Shown here piece by piece: positions 25,119-35,017 of a stretch of DNA of 64,000 nucleotides. Below the pieces are notes generated by a model that saw nothing but the letters and a program-made list of their open reading frames with translations, had not been told where the DNA came from and made no database searches. The DNA lies in the NCBI GenBank assembly GCA_025210795.1, contig JAOAQZ010000042.1:60739-124738 (forward strand). Reading direction: 5' to 3'. Numbering within the stretch: position 1 is the first letter of the stretch; each line of letters opens with the position of its first letter. Source of the DNA: Cohaesibacter sp. (GTDB lineage: Bacteria > Pseudomonadota > Alphaproteobacteria > Rhizobiales > Cohaesibacteraceae). A program made the translations under genes and the position numbers.

Positions 25119-26828
25119 TTAAGCTTGCAAACTGGCCTGTGGCTCTTCGGCTACGGCCTTTTGCTGGATAAGCTCTTGGCGGGCCTGCTGCTTGCTCAAC
25201 AGCTTGCCTTGCTCATTCTTGGCCAGCAGATTGCGCGCCTTTTCGTAAAGCGGGTCATGCCAGAAAATGGTGCAGCCATTACAGCCGCGGCCACAGCACC
25301 CGTCAATGCCAAGGCGTGGGCTCTTGGTGGAGCGTTTCACCACCTTGCTGTCAATCGCATCTTGCAGCTTTTGCTTTTTGCGCTCATAGAGCCGCTCGCT
25401 GCCCTTGCCCAATTCCATATTATGGGCTTCGGCATCATGCTTAAGCCGCTCCCACTGGGAGGGGGTCAGGGCCCGCTCTTTGCGCAAAACAGTCATAACG
25501 GGCACATGCTGGCGCAAAAGGTCCGGATCTTCATGGTCGAACAGACTGAAGGGAATGCGGATCTGCGGCTTGGTGCCCGGATTGACCACATCCAGAATTT
25601 TGCCATTCTTGGCATCTTCAAACTCATAAAGACGAATGGGAATGGCCTCACGCAAATGCGGTGAGACAAGTTCGATCACATCGCCTGCTTCTAGCTTGTT
25701 TTTGATGTCGACGATAAAGGCGTCATCATCAACGCGAGAGACTTGGCCCGCATATTCCCATTCGGCATAGGTGCCGGTTTCCTCAAAGCCATGGGCGTAA
25801 TTGGTGAGCCGCCCTTCATGGAAGGCGAGGGTATAGCCGCGGTTGGGTACGGTCGCGAGTTCTTCCATATAGGCTTCGGGATCCCAATTGTCGCGATCTT
25901 CGTACCAGTCATCAATGGCCATACGATAAGCGCGCGCAACCAGCGCCACATAATAGGGGCTTTTGCCGCGCCCTTCGACCTTGAGGCTATCAACGCCAAT
26001 TTTCAGATAATCATCAAGCTTGGGCATGATGCAAAGATCGCGGCTGTTGAGAATATAAGAGCCGCGCTCATCTTCGGTGATCTGCATCAGTTCACCGGGG
26101 CGCTGGTCTTCTTCCAAGAAAAAGTCAAACAGCTCCAGATTTTCTTCGCTTAATTTCAGCTCGCGCACGGTGCCGTCACGCAATTTCATATGGACCTTAT
26201 ATTTCCAGCGACAGCTATTCGCGCAAGAACCCTGATTGGCCCCGCGTTCTGCCATGAAATTGGACAAAAGGCAGCGCCCCGAATAGGTCATGCACATGGA
26301 GCCATGTACAAAGGCTTCAAGCTTAATATCCTGACATTTTTCGCGAATTTCAGCCAGTTCGGGATAGGAGACCTCGCGCCCCAGAACGCAGAGGCCAGCC
26401 CCTTGTGATTCCCAGAATTTTACAGACTGCCAGGAGCAAACATTGGCCTGTGTCGAGACATGAAGCTCAAGCTCGGGCGCTTGGGCTTTGACAAACATGA
26501 AGACACCGGGGTCAGCCACAATCAACCCGTCTGGCTTAACCTTGCGCACGGTCTCGACATATTGCGGCAGCTTGTCGATATCCTTGTTGTGCGAAAACAG
26601 ATTAAGGGTGAGGTAAACCCGCTTGCCGTGCGCATGGGCAAATTCAATGCCTTCAACCACATCTTCCAGCGTCATCTGCGACTTGGTGCGCAAGGACATA
26701 TCCGGCGTGCCCATATAAATGGCATCGGCCCCATAGAGCACGGCCATTTTGAGCTTTTCCAAATTGCCCGCAGGCATAAGGAGTTCCGAACGCTCCGGCC
26801 GGCCGGAATGGTGGGTCTGCATGGTCAT
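25119..26828 (-). CDS. Peptidase U32 family protein (RlhA/TrhP-like)
   Basis: The protein is about 569 residues. It starts near ELLMPAGNLEKLKMAVLYGADAIYMG and carries the U32 signature EAFVHGSMCMTYSGRCLLS with further cysteines in GSCANSCRWKYK. The C-terminus has a second cysteine cluster (GCCGRGCNGC). Characterised U32 relatives in E. coli (RlhA, TrhP/YegQ) hydroxylate 23S rRNA or tRNA using prephenate-derived chemistry and an Fe-S cluster. Collagenase activity was the older annotation. RNA modification is the likelier role here. I used the ATG at 26828; an ATG at 26927 would add 33 residues without likeness to the family. Confidence 0.88.
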   Translation of the reverse strand: MTMQTHHSGRPERSELLMPAGNLEKLKMAVLYGADAIYMGTPDMSLRTKSQMTLEDVVEGIEFAHAHGKRVYLTLNLFSHNKDIDKLPQYVETVRKVKPDGLIVADPGVFMFVKAQAPELELHVSTQANVCSWQSVKFWESQGAGLCVLGREVSYPELAEIREKCQDIKLEAFVHGSMCMTYSGRCLLSNFMAERGANQGSCANSCRWKYKVHMKLRDGTVRELKLSEENLELFDFFLEEDQRPGELMQITEDERGSYILNSRDLCIMPKLDDYLKIGVDSLKVEGRGKSPYYVALVARAYRMAIDDWYEDRDNWDPEAYMEELATVPNRGYTLAFHEGRLTNYAHGFEETGTYAEWEYAGQVSRVDDDAFIVDIKNKLEAGDVIELVSPHLREAIPIRLYEFEDAKNGKILDVVNPGTKPQIRIPFSLFDHEDPDLLRQHVPVMTVLRKERALTPSQWERLKHDAEAHNMELGKGSERLYERKKQKLQDAIDSKVVKRSTKSPRLGIDGCCGRGCNGCTIFWHDPLYEKARNLLAKNEQGKLLSKQQARQELIQQKAVAEEPQASLQA

Positions 26829-27108
26829 GATCCAAGGTCCTGTAACAGCCAAATTCTTGGTCGCTATATAAGGAAAAATACTCAGTTTCGCAAATCTCTC
26901 CTGGAGCTTGTGCGAAAAGTCGCTCATCAGCGATCAGGCCCGTTTCCTATCAGAGTTGCTACCAAGTTTCAAATATATCTGGGGGAGGGCGTAAAAGTTT
27001 GATCTAAAACAGGTATGAGGTCCGGTTTGACAGGTAAAATACTCCCGCCTTACACTATGTGTAAGTGGTGGGCACCAAAGGGGACTTAAAGATCCGCGAG
27101 GTGACAAA

Positions 27109-27807
27109 ATGAATATTTCTGGTGAGCTCAAGGTATCTGCCAGCCCGCAAGACATCTGGCAAGCACTTAACAATCCTGAAATTCTAAAAGAATGTCTGCC
27201 CAATTGCCGTTCTCTGGTAAAGATCGCAAATGGGCAGTTTAGGGCCATTATCGAGCGTTCAGAGCCTGATGCAATCCATAGTTTCCGGTTTGGCATTAAA
27301 CTGGAAGAAGTGAGGCGCCACCAAGAATTTATTATGGCTTGGAAGATAGATGAGCTTGACGCGGATGAAGCGACAGGCAGCGCCGAAGGCATCCAAACTA
27401 AAGCAGAAACGACTGGTGCAGAGAGTTATGTTCCTGAAGGGAATGCGCATTTTACCATGACACCAGAGCCTGACGGCACAGTAATCGCTCATCAAATGAC
27501 ATTGGTTCTTAATCCAAAGCTTGCAGAAAGTCAGACTGAAGCGGGGCACGGGTTGCTATTTATGAGGAACCTGATTGAGCATTTCTCTGACACTCTGCGC
27601 AACCAGATAGGTGATCTAATGAGCAACAGTGACCCGAACGTAAATGACAAGTTTGAAGAAGCTTTACACAAGGCTGAAGATGCCGTGATGGAGCTTGAGC
27701 AAGAGGCTGAAACTGCCGCCGCGAAAGGCTTTTGGGGCGGGGCCCAAATGTGGGGTTGGATCGCGCTTGCCGCAATCGTGCTTCTTCTCATGGTGCTTGC
27801 CAATTAG
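27109..27807 (+). CDS. CoxG-like SRPBCC protein with C-terminal membrane anchor
   Basis: The 232-residue protein begins MNISGELKVSASPQDIWQALNNPEILKECLPNC, the typical opening of the carbon monoxide dehydrogenase subunit G (CoxG) family. A START/SRPBCC-like fold covers about 150 residues, then a charged helical linker and a C-terminal transmembrane segment (GWIALAAIVLLLMVLAN). CoxG helps recruit CO dehydrogenase to the membrane. No coxMSL genes are nearby, so the role here is open. GAGGTG precedes the ATG. Confidence 0.85.
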   Translation: MNISGELKVSASPQDIWQALNNPEILKECLPNCRSLVKIANGQFRAIIERSEPDAIHSFRFGIKLEEVRRHQEFIMAWKIDELDADEATGSAEGIQTKAETTGAESYVPEGNAHFTMTPEPDGTVIAHQMTLVLNPKLAESQTEAGHGLLFMRNLIEHFSDTLRNQIGDLMSNSDPNVNDKFEEALHKAEDAVMELEQEAETAAAKGFWGGAQMWGWIALAAIVLLLMVLAN

Positions 27808-27945
27808 ATCGCCCGATCCAAACTCAAGAATGAGCGGCGCTCGCCTTTAGAGAATATACACACTTTTGCAAATAGGGCTTTGCAGGTTTAACCTGGCAAG
27901 TTAGGCTCAGGGCAGATTACCAGCTTTTAGAGGACTGCAGCCATT

Positions 27946-28929
27946 ATGCGCCATATTGCCCCAAAACGGTCTCGTACCCATCAATCTCGCATCAAGGCCA
28001 CAGCGAAGGCTCTTCCTCGTCAACGGCAGGACAGGGATTGGCTTTTGCTTTTTGCATCCTTTATAGCTCTTTTTCTGCTTATGACGCTGACCAGCATGGC
28101 GTCTCCACTGGTCACGCCCCAGTGGTTGAGTGATAATCTCGAAAAGAAAGAGATACGGATCCTTGATTTGCAGCCAGCTCAGGGCTATCAGCGCGCCCAC
28201 CTGCAAGGAGCCGTGAACACCAATTATGGGGCGTGGCGCAAAACAGATGCCGAGGGTCGTCCCAAAATGCTGCCGGAAATCTCCTATCTTGAGGCGATGA
28301 TCGGCACATTGGGCATCAGTAATGACAGCCACGTCATCCTCGCTCCACTAGGGATTAATGCAAGCGAAATTGCGGTTGCAACCCGCATCTATTGGACCTT
28401 CAAGGCGCTAGGGCATGATAATGTATCTATTCTAGACGGAGGGCTCATTGCCTATAGCCAGCTAAAAGGGGCCAAGTTCACAATTGTACCGGCAGAGCCT
28501 ACACCGCAAACCTTTAAAGCCAAGCCCCGGCCAGAATACTTCCCCTCAGGCCAACAAGTGCTTGCCGCTTGGGAAAAAGGAATGACTATGGTCGATAGCC
28601 GCAGCACTAAGGAATATACCGGCACCATTGCCGCTCCGGGTGAGCGGGCAGGAACGATACCCTCCGCAATTAATTTACCGTTTGACCGCTTGGTTGGCAA
28701 AGGCCAAGGCGCAAAATTCTTCTCAAAAGAAGAGAGCACCGCTCTATTCAAAGAGCATAACGTACCTGTAAGTGGGCCACAAATTTCCTTCTGCCATACC
28801 GGACACCGCACATCTTTATCTTGGTTCGTAGCCCATGAATTACTGGGTAACAAGCAGGCAAAAATGTATGACGGCTCCATGGTTGAATGGGCCAAAGATA
28901 AGCAATATCCGGTCAAACTTCCCAAATAG
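27946..28929 (+). CDS. Membrane-anchored two-domain rhodanese (sulfurtransferase)
   Basis: The 327-residue protein has a very basic N-terminus followed by one transmembrane helix (LLLFASFIALFLLMTLTSM, about 33-51). Two rhodanese domains follow, the first beginning PLVTPQWLSDNLE. The first domain lacks a catalytic cysteine (ILAPLGINASE at the loop), as is usual. The second has the active loop FCHTGHRTS with cysteine in place. It probably acts outside the cytoplasmic membrane on sulfane sulfur; the acceptor is unknown. AGAGGA precedes the ATG. Confidence 0.88.
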   Translation: MRHIAPKRSRTHQSRIKATAKALPRQRQDRDWLLLFASFIALFLLMTLTSMASPLVTPQWLSDNLEKKEIRILDLQPAQGYQRAHLQGAVNTNYGAWRKTDAEGRPKMLPEISYLEAMIGTLGISNDSHVILAPLGINASEIAVATRIYWTFKALGHDNVSILDGGLIAYSQLKGAKFTIVPAEPTPQTFKAKPRPEYFPSGQQVLAAWEKGMTMVDSRSTKEYTGTIAAPGERAGTIPSAINLPFDRLVGKGQGAKFFSKEESTALFKEHNVPVSGPQISFCHTGHRTSLSWFVAHELLGNKQAKMYDGSMVEWAKDKQYPVKLPK

Positions 28930-29027
28930 GAGCTTCTAAATGTGGCCCTTTTTTCTTGGGGGGAGGACACATGCAGAAGTATGCGGCCCCTTGCAAAACA
29001 TAGCTCATGAATGGTGAGAGGGTGAAA

Positions 29028-30797
29028 CTAGTCATTCTTGCCATGAGGCGTTACGCGATGCAGGGTTTCAGCCCCGGCAAATTCGCCTTGCTGTATTTGC
29101 AAGATAAGGCGTTCATGATCTCGCTTGCGCACATCACTTTCAATATGATTGATGCGATCGGTCGGAATGCCCAAATGATCCAGCGCTGACCGCCCGAAGG
29201 TGATGCCACTTTCGAAAGTCTCGCGAATATGGAAATCAACCTCTCGAAGGGTGAGTTCCATGGCATGAGCACGATCAGTCGCGCGGCAGAAAATGGCTGA
29301 TTTTGGAAAGGCATCCTTGATCAGATCAATGGCCCGCGCCATGACTTGCTCATTCTCGATGCAAAGCGCAATCAAAATGGCTTCGTCCGCACCTGCGGCC
29401 CGCAACACGTCTTCGCGCGTAGCATCGCCATAATAGACAGGCAAGCCATATTTACGCGCCGTTGCAATGCGGTTGGCGTTATTGTCGATGGCGACGATAT
29501 TCAGCCCCTCGGACATCAGCATTTGCGACACAATCATGCCAAAACGACCAAAGCCGACGACCAAAACATGAGGTTTGCTTTCATCAAACTTCTCGATGAT
29601 ATGCTCAGCCTTATCCGAGGATGGCTTATTCATGCGTCCGGCAAGGAAGTCATGGACCTTGCCGATAATGGGCGTAAAGACCATGGTCAAAATGACAATG
29701 GCAGATAGGACAGTGCTTGAATGGCTGGACTGAATTCCAGCGGCCGCTGCGGCTGCAAACAGCACAAAGGCAAATTCACCCGCTTGCGGAAGAGACACAG
29801 CAATGCGCATGGCATCAGGACTTGATGAACCGGTCACGCGAGACAGACCATAAAGAATGGCCCCTTTCACGCCCATCACCACAATAACGCCCATTAGAAT
29901 GACACCAAGATTATCCAAGGTGACGGTCAGATCCAGCGTCATGCCCACCGTCATGAAGAACAGCCCCATAAGCAGCGAGCGGAAGGGGTAAATATCGGCT
30001 TCAAGCGTATGGCGGAAGCTTGATTCGGCCAGCATGATACCTGCAAGGAAAGCCCCCAGTGCCATGGAGAGGCCCGCCAGATGCATGATGCCCGCACTGC
30101 CAAGAGCAACCAGAAGGGCGGCAGCCAGCATAATCTCTCGAGCTTGCGTTCCTGCCAAAAAGACAAAGAGAGGCGACAGCAGATAGCGTCCGGTGCCGAT
30201 CACGGCCAGAACCGCGGCAAGCGTAATGCCGATCTGCATGAAAACATCATCAGTGCCCGCAGCGCTGTCTTGTGGCGAGAGAATAGTGACCATGGCAAGC
30301 AAAGGTACAATAGCAATATCCTGCATAAGCAAAATGCCAAAGGCACGCTGGCCATATTGGGCGGAAAAATGCCCCCGATCTTTCAGAATTTGCACGGCAA
30401 AAGCTGTTGAAGACAGCGCCATACCAAAGCCGCCAATGATGGAAAGCTCTTTAGAAAAATCGAGAAAATACATCAGGCTTGCGAGAACCAGACCGGTAAG
30501 CAGAATCTGACTGGACCCAAGACCAAATATATCGGCCTTCATGCGCCATAACCGGTTGGGCTTAAGCTCAAGCCCCAGGACGAACAGGAGCAGCACCACC
30601 CCTAACTCGGCCACCGGTAATATGGCCTCAACCGATTTAACGACCTCAAAGCCAAAGGGCCCGATAACAATCCCTGCCGCCAGATATCCGATAATGGCCC
30701 CGAGACCGAGCCGCTTGGCAAAGGGAACGGCAACGACGGCAGCGGACAAATAAACGATTGCTTCTACAAAAAAGGGAGGAGTGGATGCGCTTGCCAT
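29028..30797 (-). CDS. kefB: KefB/KefC-type K+/H+ antiporter (CPA2) with TrkA-N domain
   Basis: The 589-residue protein has about 12 hydrophobic segments in its first 390 residues with CPA2 features (GYLAAGIVIGPFG, ELGVVLLLFVLGLEL, ALSSTAFAVQIL). A cytosolic RCK/TrkA-N domain starts at about 410 with the NAD-binding GFGRFG motif and VAIDNN. Such systems export potassium in exchange for protons, often under glutathione-adduct control. No KefF-type partner is adjacent. The gene stands alone. Confidence 0.9.
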   Translation of the reverse strand: MASASTPPFFVEAIVYLSAAVVAVPFAKRLGLGAIIGYLAAGIVIGPFGFEVVKSVEAILPVAELGVVLLLFVLGLELKPNRLWRMKADIFGLGSSQILLTGLVLASLMYFLDFSKELSIIGGFGMALSSTAFAVQILKDRGHFSAQYGQRAFGILLMQDIAIVPLLAMVTILSPQDSAAGTDDVFMQIGITLAAVLAVIGTGRYLLSPLFVFLAGTQAREIMLAAALLVALGSAGIMHLAGLSMALGAFLAGIMLAESSFRHTLEADIYPFRSLLMGLFFMTVGMTLDLTVTLDNLGVILMGVIVVMGVKGAILYGLSRVTGSSSPDAMRIAVSLPQAGEFAFVLFAAAAAAGIQSSHSSTVLSAIVILTMVFTPIIGKVHDFLAGRMNKPSSDKAEHIIEKFDESKPHVLVVGFGRFGMIVSQMLMSEGLNIVAIDNNANRIATARKYGLPVYYGDATREDVLRAAGADEAILIALCIENEQVMARAIDLIKDAFPKSAIFCRATDRAHAMELTLREVDFHIRETFESGITFGRSALDHLGIPTDRINHIESDVRKRDHERLILQIQQGEFAGAETLHRVTPHGKND

Positions 30798-30949
30798 CTA
30801 TGCGGGGGGCCTTAGCTGTTTTTGTTTGATTCTGCTGCCTATATTATAAAAGGCTCATGTCAGATTGGTATCATTTACTTAAGTCCCGATCCTGCCTCTG
30901 GGGATCATGAAGGCCCGACCCTTGCGTAAATCGGGGTTTAGGTATGAAA

Positions 30950-30976
30950 AAAGGCGGAGAAATCCGCCTTTCATCA
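30950..30976 (-). terminator. Intrinsic terminator after the M15 peptidase gene
   Basis: AAAGGCGGA (30950-30958) pairs with TCCGCCTTT (30963-30971). On the minus strand the stem is followed by a run of T. It lies about 80 bases after the M15 peptidase stop. Confidence 0.88.
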
Positions 30977-31055
30977 ATCTAATCCGGTCCAGTCTTGAGC
31001 CAAGATACATAGGACGGATCAGTCTTTCTTGCGCGAGCTTTACGCCCGCTTTCCC

Positions 31056-31625
31056 TTAGCGGCGGCGAGCGGAGCGCTTCCTGCGCTTCTTCTTCCCGCA
31101 TCCCCAATGCCAGTCACGGCGTGAGGCACTGTCCAGATGAACAAAGCTGGAGCGGCAATAGGTGCCAACACCGCCAATGCCGGGAATGGTGCGGGCGTAG
31201 CGCGCAAGCGCTGCCTTGGAGACGCCCGGCACCCGGATATCCGCAGCTCTACAATGCATATGCTGGGAGTTGCGGGCTCCGCGCACACGGCGATTATAGC
31301 TTTTTGAGCGATAGCCGGACGTAATGATGACTTTTTTGCCGTAATGGCGCTCAACTTGCTTGAGAATCTTGACCAGTTTGGGCTTAAGGCAGCTCACACT
31401 AACGCGGGAGTGTGCAAGCCGGAACCCGTGCTTGCCGGTCAAAACAGACTTTGTTCGTTTGCTGGTTCTTCCCTCAGCGTAAGACATAACGCTTCGGTCT
31501 GACATATTGATGTGGGTACTAACAGAGCTGGAAACACCGAGTTTGGAATTGCTTCCGGTGGTGTTACAGGCCGCAAGAAGACCCATGACGCCTGTGAGGG
31601 CGACGATGCGAATAAATCGTTTCAT
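31056..31625 (-). CDS. M15-family peptidase lipoprotein (YcbK/D-Ala carboxypeptidase-like)
   Basis: The 189-residue protein has a lipoprotein signal (MKRFIRIVALTGVMGLLAAC, lipobox LAAC). A low-complexity linker is followed by a peptidase M15A domain with VIITSGYRS, SQHMHCRAADIRVPG (zinc-site H and D) and VHLDSASRRDWHWG (further histidines). The C-terminus is extremely basic (KKKRRKRSARRR). It probably trims peptidoglycan stem peptides at the outer membrane or in the periplasm. A terminator follows. Confidence 0.9.
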   Translation of the reverse strand: MKRFIRIVALTGVMGLLAACNTTGSNSKLGVSSSVSTHINMSDRSVMSYAEGRTSKRTKSVLTGKHGFRLAHSRVSVSCLKPKLVKILKQVERHYGKKVIITSGYRSKSYNRRVRGARNSQHMHCRAADIRVPGVSKAALARYARTIPGIGGVGTYCRSSFVHLDSASRRDWHWGCGKKKRRKRSARRR

Positions 31626-32006
31626 ATACCATTCCCAGGCCGATGGCCTGTCCCAAGTGGGATTATTTGGTTTTTATTTTCCGGGCAGAAGGTGTTGAGC
31701 CGCTTAGGTCTTATCTATGGCTTGCGCCAACGTGACCGCGTGCTCCCGATCATTTCGATCTTCAGTTTTGATCTCTACGTCATTTGGTCCATTCAAATGT
31801 CTCAATCATCGAATTTTCAGCAAAACAAGTTGCCGAGGCGATTGATTGGATTCGAATTTGGGCGCTTTTATGACAGCTTGATGTAGAAATCAAGGGAAAT
31901 ACGTATGGACAAACAGATAAAAGTTGTAACCACAGGTGTGGGCGATTCTTGAATGTCTCACAGGTTGTGATGCCATGTCTTTGGTTGTGGCGTTAGGTGA
32001 GGGTGA
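31626..32006. other. Intergenic region upstream of the M15 peptidase gene
   Basis: About 380 bases between the M15 gene and the end of gloA, both on the minus strand. No gene, tRNA or clear hairpin was seen. The promoter of the M15 gene presumably lies at its left end. Confidence 0.4.
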
Positions 32007-32426
32007 TCACCAATGTCCATGATTGGGCATGGAACACCAAGGCTCCATGGCCTCTTTTGCTGCCCCTTTTTGCAACAATTCAATAGATATTCCATCAGGG
32101 GAGCGGATAAAGGCCATATATCCATCGCGCGGCGGGCGGTTGATGGTGACGCCTTGTTCAATCAGACGGGAACAGAGTGCATAAATATCATCAACTTGAT
32201 AGGCAAGATGTCCGAAATTGCGGCCTTCGTCATAAGTCTCCGGATCCCAATTATAGGTTAGCTCCAGACAATTCTCTTCATTCCCATCGCAAGATAAAAA
32301 GATTAGAGTGAAACGGCCTTCAGGGTAATCCTTGCGCCGAACTTCGCTAAGGCCAAGCTTGTTACAATAAAAGTCCAGGGAATCTTCCAGATTCCGAACA
32401 CGAACCATTGTATGTAGATACTTCAT
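32007..32426 (-). CDS. gloA: Lactoylglutathione lyase (glyoxalase I)
   Basis: The 139-residue vicinal-oxygen-chelate enzyme converts the methylglyoxal-glutathione hemithioacetal to S-lactoylglutathione. It starts MKYLHTMVRVRNLEDSLDFY, with metal ligands in this histidine region, LELTYN and GHLAYQVDDI, and in the C-terminal ISIELLQ. I chose the ATG at 32426, since GloA proteins begin this way; a GTG two codons earlier is possible. It is divergent from the sirtuin gene, with only about 50 bases between starts. Confidence 0.93.
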   Translation of the reverse strand: MKYLHTMVRVRNLEDSLDFYCNKLGLSEVRRKDYPEGRFTLIFLSCDGNEENCLELTYNWDPETYDEGRNFGHLAYQVDDIYALCSRLIEQGVTINRPPRDGYMAFIRSPDGISIELLQKGAAKEAMEPWCSMPNHGHW

Positions 32427-32476
32427 ATTCACCCAACCCTGACTTGCTGTTTAAACGAAAGTATAAGGAAGCCGAG

Positions 32477-33220
32477 ATGGATTTCAATCCCAAACACGAA
32501 ATGTTGCAAGAGGCTGTCCGAGAAGCACAGAATATAATCGTCTTTACAGGTGCGGGCCTGAGTACGGAAAGCGGCATCCCCGATTATCGCTCGCCCGGCG
32601 GTTTGTGGAGCCAGTTCGAACCCATCCAGTTTCAAGACTTTATGGCGTCAGAAGAGGTGCGACTGGAAGATTGGCGTCGGCGTTTCATCCTCAAGGATGA
32701 GTTCGGCAATGCCCAGCCCAATAAGGGGCATGAAGCCATCGTAAAGTTACACGGGCAGGGGAAACTCCTTCGGGTCATTACGCAAAATATCGACGGCATG
32801 CACCAGCGCTCAGGCGTGCCGGACGATAAGATTATCGAGTTGCATGGCAATTGCACCTACGCAAGCTGTCTTAATTGCGCGCAAGTCTATAGCCTTGAAG
32901 ACTGCAAAAACAGGATCGAGCGCGACAAAGTAAGCCCAAGCTGCGATAGCTGCGGCGGCTTGGTTAAAACAGCGGTGATCAATTTCGGTCAGGCCATGCC
33001 GGTGGAAGAAATGGTGCAAGCAGAAAAGGATACAAATGCTTGCGATCTGTTTTTGGTTCTCGGCTCATCCTTGCAGGTTTATCCCGCAGCGGCTCTACCG
33101 CAGATTGCCAAGAGAAATGGGGCAGAGCTCATTATCATCAATCGCGAGGCAACGCCGCTGGATGCTTTGGCAGATTTGGTCATTCACGACAATTTGGGCA
33201 CGACACTTTCTGTGCTTTAG
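32477..33220 (+). CDS. cobB: Sir2-family NAD-dependent protein deacylase
   Basis: The protein is about 247 residues. It shows the sirtuin motifs VFTGAGLSTESGIPDYRS, TQNIDGMHQRSG and LHGN, four zinc cysteines (CLNC and CDSC), and VLGSSLQVYPAA. It removes acetyl or longer acyl groups from lysines. The ATG at 32477 follows AAGGAAG; a reading from 32408 would overlap the start of gloA. The motif order is complete, so it is an ordinary enzymatic sirtuin rather than a defence-associated Sir2 domain. Confidence 0.93.
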   Translation: MDFNPKHEMLQEAVREAQNIIVFTGAGLSTESGIPDYRSPGGLWSQFEPIQFQDFMASEEVRLEDWRRRFILKDEFGNAQPNKGHEAIVKLHGQGKLLRVITQNIDGMHQRSGVPDDKIIELHGNCTYASCLNCAQVYSLEDCKNRIERDKVSPSCDSCGGLVKTAVINFGQAMPVEEMVQAEKDTNACDLFLVLGSSLQVYPAAALPQIAKRNGAELIIINREATPLDALADLVIHDNLGTTLSVL

Positions 33221-33419
33221 AAAAATAAAGCCTCTTGGCAAAAGCAAAGGCAGACAGGGATAAAGGAAATTATCTTGTCGCGTCTGAATTATGGGGGCAG
33301 AAATATCCAAAGGTTAAAAAAATATTGATGACGAACGCCGTGGCGATGCTATGCTCAAACAAGAATCGACCTGTATTGAGTCGGCAGTTGGTCATTGGCG
33401 GAATTATTGAGGCATAATC

Positions 33420-34001
33420 ATGGGGGTGAAATACACACCGGAAGGGTCCGTTGATCAGGGCGTGGAAACAGATGATACCGCTGTGGATGTGATTGAAATT
33501 GCGGGTAAAATCAAATGGTTTGACGTTGCCAAAGGCTTCGGCTTTATTGTGCCCGATGGCAATTACCCCGATGTCTTGCTCCATGTAACCTGTCTTCGCC
33601 GTGATGGATATCGCACCGCCTATGAAGGCGCGCGTGTCGTGTGTGAAGTGCTCAATGGGCCAAAAGGGCTGCAAACTCTGCGCATTCTGTCGATGGATGA
33701 GAGTACCGCTGTCCATCCTTCCCAACTGCCCCCCGCCAACACTCATGTCAAAGTACAGCCAACCAGCGAGCTGGAGCGGGCTTGGGTTAAATGGTTTAAT
33801 CGCCAAAAGGGCTTTGGTTTTCTGACACAAGGTGAGGGGACCGAGGATATCTTCATTCATATGGAAACTTTGCGCCTTTATGGGCTGACCGAATTGCGCC
33901 CGCAGCAGGAAGTGCAAGTCAGATATGGTCCGGGCCCCAAGGGTAAAATGGCAACGGAAATTCGCCCTTCTACCGGCAGTTTCATTCCCTCGTCCCATTA
34001 A
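33420..34001 (+). CDS. Double cold-shock-domain protein
   Basis: The 193-residue protein has two cold-shock domains joined by a proline-rich linker. The first (about 28-95) has KWFDVAKGFGFIVPDG, and the second (about 120-187) has KWFNRQKGFGFLTQGEG and DIFIHMETL. Such two-domain proteins are common in alphaproteobacteria and bind nucleic acid. The ATG follows GAGG. It is unrelated in transcription to the single-domain cspA at 11.9 kb. Confidence 0.9.
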   Translation: MGVKYTPEGSVDQGVETDDTAVDVIEIAGKIKWFDVAKGFGFIVPDGNYPDVLLHVTCLRRDGYRTAYEGARVVCEVLNGPKGLQTLRILSMDESTAVHPSQLPPANTHVKVQPTSELERAWVKWFNRQKGFGFLTQGEGTEDIFIHMETLRLYGLTELRPQQEVQVRYGPGPKGKMATEIRPSTGSFIPSSH

Positions 34002-34236
34002 TATTTCATCAGATGAGCGGGGTTGTGCGAAAATGCGGCCCCAAAACTGATTGCCGATCATTGGTCTTTGGACCGGAAGGCGAAAAGGTATTGCCGATGG
34101 CAATGAACTGCCTTGGATTGTCGGTCATGATATAGCCATATCAAAAATTAGACTGTTATTGACTAGCTGGTGCGCAAGGGCACTCCAAAACTGGTGGCCT
34201 GCATACTGTTCTACATTCATGCTTTATGAGAATATT

Positions 34237-34779
34237 ATGGTCGCTCGTAAGAAAAACTCCATCGCATCAAAAGCCTCAAATCTTGCCCTATATGGAATTG
34301 CGATTCTCATTTCACTATTGATGGCACCGTCTTGGGCGCAAGATCAGGCAAGTGGACAAAGTGCCACCACCACTGCACCAAAGGCGGCGCAAGAGAAATA
34401 TTTCACGCCATTGATCATTCCCTCGGAAGGTAAGGATGTTTCTTTTCGGGTAGAACTGGCGGCAAATGACGAAATGCGCGCCAAGGGGTTAATGTTCCGC
34501 ACCAAACTGCCAGATGGGGAAGGGATGTTGTTTGATTTTGGCAAGCCGCGCCCCGTCTATATGTGGATGGAGAATACCTATATTTCGCTTGATATGCTGT
34601 TCCTTAATCCAGATGGCACGATCCATCATATCGTCAAATCGACCACCCCTCTGTCCAAGTCATTGATTGGTTCAGGTGGGCCGGTTCAATTTGTATTGGA
34701 AGTGAAGGCGGGGACTGTCGAGCGGCTCAAACTCAAAAAGGGCGACCAGTTGCAGCACCAATTGTTCACATCCAATTGA
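34237..34779 (+). CDS. DUF192 family exported protein
   Basis: The protein is about 180 residues with an N-terminal hydrophobic signal (YGIAILISLLMAPSWAQ). The DUF192 core follows (VELAANDEMRAKGLMFRTKL, GMLFDFGKPRPVYMWMENTYISLDMLF, VLEVKAGTVERL). The family is widespread, small and secreted or periplasmic; its biochemical role is not settled. I used the ATG at 34237 because the preceding frame back to 34051 encodes nothing like the family and opens with TTG. Confidence 0.88.
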   Translation: MVARKKNSIASKASNLALYGIAILISLLMAPSWAQDQASGQSATTTAPKAAQEKYFTPLIIPSEGKDVSFRVELAANDEMRAKGLMFRTKLPDGEGMLFDFGKPRPVYMWMENTYISLDMLFLNPDGTIHHIVKSTTPLSKSLIGSGGPVQFVLEVKAGTVERLKLKKGDQLQHQLFTSN

Positions 34780-34882
34780 TAAAATAGCAAAATAGGCAAG
34801 ATTGGGCTTGCTGACTAAAGCGGCTCTTGGTATCAAGCGCCATTACTTTCCGGAACATAATATCGTTTCTGGAGAAAGATTT

Positions 34883-34959
34883 CGGAGCGTAGCGCAGCCT
34901 GGTAGCGCACCTGATTTGGGATCAGGGGGTCGGAGGTTCGAATCCTCTCGCTCCGACCA
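34883..34959 (+). tRNA. tRNA-Pro (TGG)
   Basis: A complete cloverleaf: acceptor CGGAGCG/CGCTCCG, anticodon loop TTTGGGA with anticodon TGG flanked by CCTGA/TCAGG, TTCGAAT in the T loop, and an encoded CCA end. Confidence 0.96.
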
Positions 34960-35017
34960 CTTTTCATTAAGGTGGCACTCGCGCATAATAGCCGCCTAAA
35001 CGCCAGAGGTTGCTATT

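Noticed and set aside
32477..33220. Sir2 domain as a defence gene
   Set aside because: It is a compact, complete sirtuin with zinc cysteines and all catalytic motifs, next to glyoxalase I, and fits an ordinary protein deacylase.
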